NCBI GenBank assembly: GCA_004554585.1 | Contig: SFLH01000021.1 | Coordinates: 1-7,751, forward strand | DNA: 7,751 bases | Source: Clostridiales bacterium | GTDB taxonomy: Bacteria; Bacillota; Clostridia; Oscillospirales; Oscillospiraceae | Direction: 5' to 3' | In this document: positions 1-4,442 of the stretch, in pieces | How positions within the stretch are numbered: position 1 is the first letter of the stretch | How the letters are laid out: every line of letters begins with the position of its first letter | Made by a program: the position numbers and the translations under genes | The notes under the pieces: generated by a model | Seen by the model: only the letters and a program-made list of their open reading frames with translations | Database searches by the model: none | Told to the model about the DNA's origin: nothing

Positions 1-1
1 G

Positions 2-142
2 GGGACTGATATTCCTGGCGTTCATGACGATAGAGTTGACTATGATTATAGGATAACACCGACAAAGAACGGATGGAAGGCCATCATCGTCCTGATGGGT
101 GTGTTCATAGCCATAGGGATTGTCACGAAGGTGATGATATGA
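2..142 (+). CDS. C-terminal end of a membrane protein (partial)
   Basis: An open frame enters from the left edge and ends at TGA 140-142, giving 46 residues with no start in view. The visible part has an acidic stretch (VHDDRVDYDY), a short basic linker (TPTKNGWK) and then about 20 hydrophobic residues (AIIVLMGVFIAIGIVTKVMI) that form one probable transmembrane helix ending at the C terminus. The stop overlaps the start of the next gene, so the two are probably co-translated. In a tailed-virus structural region this could be a holin-like, virion membrane or tail-associated protein, but the fragment does not allow a choice. The frame assignment is supported by the ATGA overlap and the coherent helix. 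Confidence 0.55.
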   Translation, partial: GTDIPGVHDDRVDYDYRITPTKNGWKAIIVLMGVFIAIGIVTKVMI

Positions 143-375
143 AAATGGAAGATGGATTCGTCTACATGACCAAACAGGAGATATGTGACACCACACTCCC
201 CGAGAGGGTCAAAATGGCACTGACCACATACGGCCCTCTCACGGCACGTCAGTTATCACCTCTGACAGTGGGAGGTACCATAGGAGAGCGTATCTCCAGG
301 GTGAGCGGTATGTGTTACAAACTGAGACAGAGAGGAGAACTCTCATATGACAATGGTGTATGGAGGTTGATATGA
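139..375 (+). CDS. Small winged-helix-like DNA-binding protein
   Basis: The frame is open from further upstream, but ATG 139 (ATGA overlap with the preceding gene) or ATG 145 is the likely start; GGTGAT at 130-135 lies 9 bases before 145. From 139 the product is 78 residues. The pattern fits a winged helix-turn-helix: a first helix (LPERVKMALTTYG), a helix-turn-helix (PLTARQLSPLTVGGTIGERISRVSGMCYKLRQRGEL) and a short beta wing (SYDNGVWRLI). Small proteins of this kind are usually transcription regulators. It sits between a membrane protein and a collar protein and overlaps the latter by 4 bases. It could bind the paired palindromes near the right edge, but nothing in the sequence tests this. 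The fold call is by pattern only. Confidence 0.55.
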   Translation: MKMEDGFVYMTKQEICDTTLPERVKMALTTYGPLTARQLSPLTVGGTIGERISRVSGMCYKLRQRGELSYDNGVWRLI

Positions 376-1016
376 TGTACGACTTCGGCGATGCTGAACT
401 CCCGTGGATACCCAAGCTGATAGACGTGGAGAACTTCAAGGTCAACTCAGACGACCCCGCTTACTGGCAGAGGTTCGGATGGGAAGCCCTAGAGGTGCCT
501 GAAGATTGCACGTTCGTCAGTGGACGTATGGAAGCCCTCAAGACAAGGTTCGATGAACGCTATGCCAATCGCATGCTCAATTCCGAGACCATGGAGAGAT
601 GGCAGGTCAGACTCCAGAACAGATTCGATGAGGTTGTCCAGAGATACAACCGTATGTACGAACTCTATCAGAGATACGACGAGGACATGAAGGAGGATAT
701 CCTCAATGGAGATAAGACCGTTACAACATCCAAGTCACAGGCTGGTGGTTCAGATACCTCCACTGGTACCGGTAGGAACATAGACACACCTGATGAGAAT
801 GTCAACGACAACACAGGCTACGCTGGTTCCAGAACTGACTCCAAGGCAACCAACACCTATGGAAGAACCGATGCCTTCAACTCCACCGTGACCCGTACCA
901 TGACAGGTAAGGGAGTTGTGGACTCCATCAATGACTCTGTCATGTCATGGAAGGACATAGACACTGAGTTCGTCAAGGAGTTCGAGAACCTGTTCCTCAA
1001 TGTCCTCTGGTATTGA
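372..1016 (+). CDS. phi29 gp11-like lower collar (tail connector) protein
   Basis: Begins MMYDFGDAEL. The start is chosen at ATG 372 (or the adjacent 375) because GGAGGTTGAT at 362-371 is a strong ribosome binding site; an upstream in-frame ATG at 360 overlaps that site. The product is 214 residues. Residues about 65-105 (RYANRMLNSETMERWQVRLQ, then NRFDEVVQRYNRMYELY) match the pattern I know from lower collar proteins of phi29-like phages, where a Y.N.EIG.ET..L...L...L.EI.P.YN.LY segment precedes a Ser/Thr/Asp-rich low-complexity region containing a DTP. Here that region follows (about 117-180, with DTP), and the protein ends with an acidic-aromatic helix (FVKEFENLFLNVLWY) typical of the same family. 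In phi29 gp11 joins the portal to the tail. The similarity is in pattern rather than long identity, so a different tail adaptor remains possible. Confidence 0.6.
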   Translation: MMYDFGDAELPWIPKLIDVENFKVNSDDPAYWQRFGWEALEVPEDCTFVSGRMEALKTRFDERYANRMLNSETMERWQVRLQNRFDEVVQRYNRMYELYQRYDEDMKEDILNGDKTVTTSKSQAGGSDTSTGTGRNIDTPDENVNDNTGYAGSRTDSKATNTYGRTDAFNSTVTRTMTGKGVVDSINDSVMSWKDIDTEFVKEFENLFLNVLWY

Positions 1017-1024
1017 CAACAGAT

Positions 1025-1038
1025 AAACCATTTATAAA
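1025..1038 (+). promoter_or_regulatory. Archaeal-type promoter for the fibre genes
   Basis: AAACC (1025-1029, BRE-like) followed by A and TTTATAAA (1031-1038, TATA box) lies just after the collar gene stop. With the usual 25-27 base distance from the box centre the transcript would start near 1060, leaving only about 8 bases before the TTG start at 1068. The same AAACC plus T-rich TATA arrangement recurs at 2826 and 3463. Confidence 0.6.
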
Positions 1039-1067
1039 CCCCTTAACCAATATAGGGATGTGATAAA

Positions 1068-2168
1068 TTGTCACGTATAAGTCTACAAGAGCAGTATGAC
1101 AACAAAGACGTCATACAACAGATAAAGAAGGTGAAGGATGAAATATCCTCAGCAACAGAGACAGCTATCCAGGCACTTGGAGAGGTGGGCACAGCCCTTT
1201 ACAATTCCACGGAGGCACTTTCCGCTGCTAACACCGCCAAGGCGACAGCAGATGCTATGAAGACCACTGTGGATGAGCATTCCACAGCGATAGCGCAGCT
1301 GGAGATAGAGGCAGAGCAGGCCCTGACCGATGCCAACGATGCCTTCGACCAAGCCAGTATCACACAGACGGCGGAAGCAGCGACCATCACCATGACCCGT
1401 GGAACAGGCTCTCAGGAGCAGATCCCGTTCCCCATCGCATCCTCTGTCCAGACAGGTATGATGAATGCTCAGACGTATGCTGGTATTGTCAATCTCACGG
1501 CACGTGTGGACAAGCTGGAAGCCAGTAAGACCGTGTTTTACGTCACATTCTCCTCCTCATCTCCTACCGATAGTGAGCTGACCTCTCTGTTCACAACCGT
1601 CTCTGGAAGGGCTCCCGTTGCTGGTGATTACCTCACGGATATCGCCAAATCCCTGACATATGGTTACAATGGAACCAACTGGATAAAGGTGGAGACCTCT
1701 GCCGATATTCCTGTGTTTACCGCCGAGAGTCCTGGTCTCATCAAAGGAAGCACTTTGGACGGAACAGTTGCTGCAGAGACCGATGGAACAGGAAGCGTCA
1801 ACGGGTGGGATAATGTCAAGACCACCCTGAGCAACCACACAGAGAGTATCGGAACCATCCAGTCCTCTCTGAGCACGGTTGAGGGAGAGGTTGCCGGACT
1901 GACTGCTGACCTCACGACAAAGAACGATAAATTGGATGCTGTCACCATTTCTCTGACTGTGGAAGGATGGGATGCCTCAGCTAAGACACAGACCGTTGTG
2001 GTGCACAACGTTACCACGGACAACATCGTCTGGGTATCTCCAGCCCCAGCATCGTTCGATGCCTACGGTCAAGCAGGTATCAGAGCAACAGCACAGGGAG
2101 ATGGAAACATCACATTCACCTGCACAAATGTACCTACCGAGGCAATATCAGTCGAGGTGGTTGCATGA
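1068..2168 (+). CDS. Tail or head fibre protein, probable receptor-binding
   Basis: 366 residues read from TTG 1068; no in-frame ATG occurs before codon 65, and GGGATGTGAT (1055-1064) resembles the ribosome binding site, although very close to the start. Residues about 10-105 are Ala/Thr/Glu-rich heptad-like sequence expected to form a trimeric coiled coil. A short domain with GMMNAQTYAGIVNLTARVDK follows (about 130-150), then a beta-rich part ending in GYNGTNWIKVE. Next comes an SPGLIKGSTLDGTVAAETDG segment that resembles repeats in phage head- or tail-fibre proteins, and a second short coiled coil (TTLSNHTESIGTIQSSLSTV). The last 80 residues form a beta-rich domain (VTISLTVEGWDASAKTQTVV to ISVEVVA) of a type I associate with gut-phage fibre tips. 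It overlaps the next gene by 4 bases (ATGA). Fibre role is well supported; the exact virion position is not. Confidence 0.65.
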   Translation: MSRISLQEQYDNKDVIQQIKKVKDEISSATETAIQALGEVGTALYNSTEALSAANTAKATADAMKTTVDEHSTAIAQLEIEAEQALTDANDAFDQASITQTAEAATITMTRGTGSQEQIPFPIASSVQTGMMNAQTYAGIVNLTARVDKLEASKTVFYVTFSSSSPTDSELTSLFTTVSGRAPVAGDYLTDIAKSLTYGYNGTNWIKVETSADIPVFTAESPGLIKGSTLDGTVAAETDGTGSVNGWDNVKTTLSNHTESIGTIQSSLSTVEGEVAGLTADLTTKNDKLDAVTISLTVEGWDASAKTQTVVVHNVTTDNIVWVSPAPASFDAYGQAGIRATAQGDGNITFTCTNVPTEAISVEVVA

Positions 2169-2827
2169 CCATCATCAATATGGTTGGTGGAGGTGGTTCA
2201 CCTATACCCGGACTGGAAGGAGAATACGCTGTCACCATTCCAACAGCACTCCCGTGGGGTGCCGTTAAGTTAGGACACTCGGGTAGCGGTTATGTGAGTC
2301 ATGATAGATATATCACAAACTCACCTAGTATTAGTCTGACCGGTGGTAGCATTGAAACAATGACTATCACGGCCCCACTCAAGGTTTCAAAACAACATGC
2401 TCAATACACGCACACTGTTTCAGCGGCAGAGTATTCTGACCCAGTGAATACGGAGGTGTATTTTAATGGCCCGTATGTGTATTCTAAAACAGCCCTTAAT
2501 ATTGATAATATCTCCAAATACATCAACAACGACTCCAAGGGAACCCTGAAATGTACTCTTTATTCATATAAAGGAACACTGTCTTCTCCACGTGCTCACC
2601 ACCTAGGTGTAAGAACGGCTTCCTCATCTTCGGCTGGTAGTTCGTCAAGTTATACCACCGTGACCTCCTTCACACTTCCTTTCACAAAATCAGGGAAAAA
2701 CATAAGTTATTCATTCAACGTGGCATCGCCTAGTTTAAGATATACCGTGCTAAATGACCACTATGAAGCGGGTAGCCGTGCAGAGGAGTATATGGTTATA
2801 GTGGTGAATGAGATAAATTATGCATAA
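2165..2827 (+). CDS. Ser/Gly-rich virion-associated protein, probable fibre tip or adhesin
   Basis: 220 residues from ATG 2165, with GAGGTG at 2154-2159 and a 4-base overlap with the fibre gene, so the pair is translationally coupled. It opens with MTIINMVGGGGSPIPG, a glycine-rich start like those of small tail proteins placed after fibre genes. The rest is predicted beta-rich: strands such as SIETMTITAPLKVS and TEVYFNGPYVYSKTALNI, a Ser-rich linker (RTASSSSAGSSSSY, about 151-164) and further strands to the end (EEYMVIVVNEINYA). There are no cysteine clusters, signal peptide or membrane segments. From about 2280 the DNA is visibly more A+T rich, with more T- and A-ending codons than either neighbour, suggesting separate acquisition. 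I do not recognise a named family; host-surface binding is inferred from position. Confidence 0.55.
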   Translation: MTIINMVGGGGSPIPGLEGEYAVTIPTALPWGAVKLGHSGSGYVSHDRYITNSPSISLTGGSIETMTITAPLKVSKQHAQYTHTVSAAEYSDPVNTEVYFNGPYVYSKTALNIDNISKYINNDSKGTLKCTLYSYKGTLSSPRAHHLGVRTASSSSAGSSSSYTTVTSFTLPFTKSGKNISYSFNVASPSLRYTVLNDHYEAGSRAEEYMVIVVNEINYA

Positions 2828-2837
2828 ACCTTTTATA
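2826..2837 (+). promoter_or_regulatory. Archaeal-type promoter for the OB-fold gene
   Basis: AAACC (2826-2830) overlaps the TAA stop of the preceding gene and is followed directly by TTTTATA (2831-2837). The expected start, about 25-27 bases from the box centre, falls at 2859-2862. This matches the first base of the GAGATATG stem strand at 2861, so the transcript should begin with a paired 5' end. Confidence 0.7.
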
Positions 2838-2860
2838 CCCGTTCGTCTATCATGTCTATA

Positions 2861-2924
2861 GAGATATGTGGGCGCACGGGTAGTCCACTACCCAAGTCTG
2901 GTCAGGTGTGAGAACGCATATCTC
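2861..2924 (+). ncRNA. Folded 5' leader or independent small RNA
   Basis: Three helices can be drawn. P1 pairs 2861-2870 with 2915-2924 (GAGATATGTG with CGCATATCTC, 10 pairs including one G-U). P2 pairs CGCAC 2873-2877 with GTGTG 2906-2910 (one G-U). P3 is a perfect hairpin, GGGTAG 2878-2883 with CTACCC 2888-2893 and loop TCCA. The segment 2894-2905 stays unpaired and contains GTCTGGTCAG. No protein frame with a start fits here. The predicted promoter start lies on the first paired base and the OB-fold gene's ribosome binding site follows at 2938, so it is either a regulatory leader or a processed small RNA. It lacks the features of a tRNA. In phi29-type viruses a branched RNA with an exposed loop might also serve in packaging; that is speculation. 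Confidence 0.5.
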
Positions 2925-2951
2925 ATGAGTAACAAATAGGTGAAACAGAAT

Positions 2952-3275
2952 ATGCACATGAATGATATAATCCAGAGCAAGCCTTTTGAGGGAGTCGATT
3001 CCGAGTACATGAGCATCAACGATGTTCTGGACAGGGATATCAAAATCATCGACTTCAAGACCTTCGAGAACGACAAGGGAGAGGGAGTTTTCATCCTCTG
3101 CAAGGATGCTGAGACCGACTGTGTCTTCCACCTCTGCACCCACAGTCTCAGTCTGGTCGGCACCATGCAGAACCCCAAGGTCAGGGAGGTTCTGGACACA
3201 GGTGACATCATCGCCACAAGGATCATCCAGAGGAAGAGCACCAAGTCTGACAGGATGGTCTACTCGTTCGCATGA
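2952..3275 (+). CDS. Small OB-fold protein, probable single-stranded DNA-binding protein
   Basis: 107 residues from ATG 2952, chosen because AGGTGA (2938-2943) lies 8 bases upstream; the in-frame GTG at 2940 is inside that site and ATG 2958 is a close alternative. The sequence has the pattern of short phage SSBs: a lead helix or strand YMSINDVLDRDIKIIDFKTF, then GEGVFILCKDAETDCVFHLC with alternating hydrophobic residues, a THSLSLVGTMQ turn like the TGS..L..QL segment of that group, and a closing strand pair GDIIATRIIQRKSTKSDRMV ending in YSFA. Such proteins coat the displaced strand in protein-primed replication, and phi29 also places its SSB gene upstream of the terminal protein and polymerase genes. 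The gene has its own promoter and folded leader. The call is by pattern and position; the acidic tail of classical SSB is absent. Confidence 0.5.
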   Translation: MHMNDIIQSKPFEGVDSEYMSINDVLDRDIKIIDFKTFENDKGEGVFILCKDAETDCVFHLCTHSLSLVGTMQNPKVREVLDTGDIIATRIIQRKSTKSDRMVYSFA

Positions 3276-3285
3276 GGTGTTCAAG

Positions 3286-3354
3286 ATGGGAGAGTTCATT
3301 GATTCTTCTACACGGACGATTCACACGGTCACAGATACATCATCGTGGATGTAA
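3286..3354 (+). CDS. Possible 22-residue peptide
   Basis: ATG 3286 follows AGGTG at 3275-3279 with 6 bases between, directly after the OB-fold stop, and runs to TAA 3352-3354. The peptide (MGEFIDSSTRTIHTVTDTSS then WM) is polar with no membrane segment. The good ribosome binding site is the only support; a 22-codon frame can arise by chance. It ends exactly where the structured stretch begins, so translation through it could affect folding. Confidence 0.2.
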   Translation: MGEFIDSSTRTIHTVTDTSSWM

Positions 3355-3458
3355 CCACACCCAACATGAAGAAATGACGGTTCATATCTCAGGTTTGGGT
3401 GTCAAAGGGATATGAACGGTTCCGTGGAAGTTGCCATTTTATCATCAACCACACCCAA
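3353..3458 (+). repeat. 12-base direct repeat pair (AACCACACCCAA)
   Basis: AACCACACCCAA occurs at 3353-3364 and again at 3447-3458, 94 bases apart. Both copies can pair with the TTGGGTGT in the hairpin loop at 3395-3402, so they are competing partners. As DNA they could also be binding sites flanking the hairpin upstream of the 3463 promoter. Confidence 0.6.
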
Positions 3459-3461
3459 ACC
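3353..3461 (+). ncRNA. Structured untranslated region with interleaved stems
   Basis: No gene fits here. GTTCATATCTC (3380-3390) pairs with GGGATATGAAC (3407-3417) over 11 pairs with one G-U, closing a 16-base loop. Within the loop GGTTTGGGTGT (3392-3402) is perfectly complementary to ACACCCAAACC (3451-3461), which would give a pseudoknot. The last 8 bases of the loop segment (3395-3402) can instead pair with ACACCCAA at 3357-3364, part of a 12-base direct repeat. The element lies in the 3' part of the OB-fold transcript and ends one base before the next promoter, so it may protect or end that transcript, or switch between folds. Confidence 0.45.
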
Positions 3462-3462
3462 A

Positions 3463-3477
3463 AAACCTTTTAATATA
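3463..3477 (+). promoter_or_regulatory. Archaeal-type promoter of the replication operon
   Basis: AAACC (3463-3467) followed by TTTTAATATA (3468-3477). The same spacing as at 2826 puts the transcript start at about 3498, at the edge of the stem strand TGCAACGATAG (3497-3507). It is the only good promoter upstream of the four tightly spaced genes 3593-7553, so it probably drives all of them. Confidence 0.65.
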
Positions 3478-3496
3478 TCTACTTCTATTATTCTAT

Positions 3497-3585
3497 TGCA
3501 ACGATAGGGTAAACGTAACATCCCATTCCTGCTGATTCTATCGTTGCACTTAAAGGCAGGATGGGATGACCTGGCAACGAAGGTG
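3497..3585 (+). promoter_or_regulatory. Pseudoknot-like 5' leader of the replication operon
   Basis: Stem 1 pairs TGCAACGATAG (3497-3507) with CTATCGTTGCA (3538-3548), 11 perfect pairs. Stem 2 starts inside its loop: CATCCCATTCCTGC (3519-3532) pairs with GCAGGATGGGATG (3556-3568), 13 pairs with one bulged T at 3526. A third pairing, TCGTTGC (3541-3547) with GCAACGA (3574-3580), excludes stem 1 and reaches the first base of the AAGGTG ribosome binding site (3580-3585) of the next gene. The short linker (7 bases, 3549-3555) makes simultaneous full stems 1 and 2 strained, so they may be alternatives. The arrangement suggests translational control by a protein (perhaps a replication protein) or a ligand. 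It matches no riboswitch I know. Confidence 0.6.
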
Positions 3586-3592
3586 TAAAAAC

Positions 3593-3898
3593 ATGAAAAC
3601 AGCATACGAGGTTCTCAAGGGAGCCATAGAGCACGAAGAGCCCAACAGACACATCAGGAACATGGTGGTCATGAACGTACAAGGTCATGCACTCCGTAAC
3701 GATGATACGATCCATGTAGATTTGTCCGTCTGGACATACAAGGACAGAGGTGTTCCTTCCAATGGTGTTTGGGCAATCACAGACTACATCTCCGAGATGG
3801 AGGAGTTCCTGACAGTACCGTGTGACGGATACGAGTTCGATATCAAGGACAGAGGAGACCACATGGGTATTATTTTCGACCTCAAGAGGTGTGAGTGA
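3593..3898 (+). CDS. Unknown 101-residue protein, first gene of the replication operon
   Basis: Starts MKTAYEVLKG at ATG 3593, with AAGGTG (3580-3585) 7 bases upstream; an in-frame ATG at 3566 lies within the leader stem and lacks such a site. The N-terminal helix (TAYEVLKGAIEHEEPNRHIR) is followed by beta-like stretches (NMVVMNVQGHAL, DTIHVDLSVWTYKDRG), an acidic helix (DYISEMEEFLTV) and a final strand (HMGIIFDLKRCE). There are no membrane segments, metal-binding cysteine pairs or recognisable catalytic motif. It ends one base before the next start. Its place corresponds to that of the phi29 transcription regulator p4, but I see no sequence likeness and do not infer that function. It could be the protein that binds the leader in front of it. 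Confidence 0.65.
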   Translation: MKTAYEVLKGAIEHEEPNRHIRNMVVMNVQGHALRNDDTIHVDLSVWTYKDRGVPSNGVWAITDYISEMEEFLTVPCDGYEFDIKDRGDHMGIIFDLKRCE

Positions 3899-3899
3899 T

Positions 3900-4442
3900 A
3901 TGGTAATGAATGTTGGGTCAATCGTCAAGCAGTCCAAGAGCAAGACACCCTACTACAGGAGAGGGCTCAAGGAGTCCGCTGGTGTCAAGCAGTCAATGGC
4001 CAATCTGGACAGATACAGTATGGGTAGCATCAAGGTCACTCACGTGTATTCTCTCAAGAGCAAAGTGGTCAGGTCAATCCCCGGTATGAGAGCCGTGAAG
4101 GTCAACAGGGTTGTCGGACAGGTCGCCAATCCCGAGTTCTTCACACAGGCATCCCGTGGATGGATAAAGTCAAGCGGGGAGCTGGTCACAGAGCACGAGA
4201 TAAAGATGAACCTCAGGTCTCTGGACCACACCACAGTCGGATGGGGAAGTCCTGTATCTCTGGAGGAGACCTATGAACAGGCATCACCTGAGCAGAAGGC
4301 GAAGATGGCTGAGATAATCAGTGGTATTGACTGGGATGAATTCTGGAAGGAGTACTACCCTAAGGAAGGTAGGGAGAACTACGACAAGCAAGCTGACATG
4401 TACGACGCTGTCGTGACCAAGTTGATGAAGGTGTTGAGATGA
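3900..4442 (+). CDS. Candidate terminal protein (genome-end primer), by position
   Basis: 180 residues from ATG 3900, with GAGGTG (3886-3891) 8 bases upstream. I recognise no family. The N-terminal half is strongly basic (KQSKSKTPYYRRGLKESAG; SLKSKVVRSIPGMRAVKVNR), fitting DNA contact. The C-terminal third is helical and acidic-aromatic (IDWDEFWKEYYPKEGRENYD, then a helix KQADMYDAVVTKLMKVLR) with several tyrosines (152, 153, 161, 168) and serines that could serve as the priming hydroxyl. It overlaps the polymerase gene by 4 bases. Protein-primed polymerases need a dedicated terminal protein, typically small, fast-evolving and encoded next to the polymerase; phi29 genes 3 and 2 are the model. 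No other gene in the window fits better, but a terminal protein could be encoded elsewhere. Confidence 0.4.
   Translation: MVMNVGSIVKQSKSKTPYYRRGLKESAGVKQSMANLDRYSMGSIKVTHVYSLKSKVVRSIPGMRAVKVNRVVGQVANPEFFTQASRGWIKSSGELVTEHEIKMNLRSLDHTTVGWGSPVSLEETYEQASPEQKAKMAEIISGIDWDEFWKEYYPKEGRENYDKQADMYDAVVTKLMKVLR

Noticed and set aside
1972..2268. 98-codon frame crossing the junction of the two fibre genes
   Set aside because: It overlaps both better supported genes, and its translation (many Gln, His, Arg, Pro) is typical of an out-of-frame read.
2861..2935. tRNA-like appearance of the intergenic RNA
   Set aside because: There is no 7-pair acceptor with CCA position, no T-loop TTC and no anticodon arm of correct spacing; the helices fit a different branched shape.
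2856..3299. 147-codon minus-strand frame over the OB-fold gene and its leader
   Set aside because: The plus-strand gene has a promoter, a well-spaced ribosome binding site and a coherent fold pattern; the reverse frame has none of these.
3022..3354. Plus-strand frame inside and beyond the OB-fold gene
   Set aside because: Its translation is Ser/Arg/Thr-rich shadow sequence and it starts within the better supported frame.
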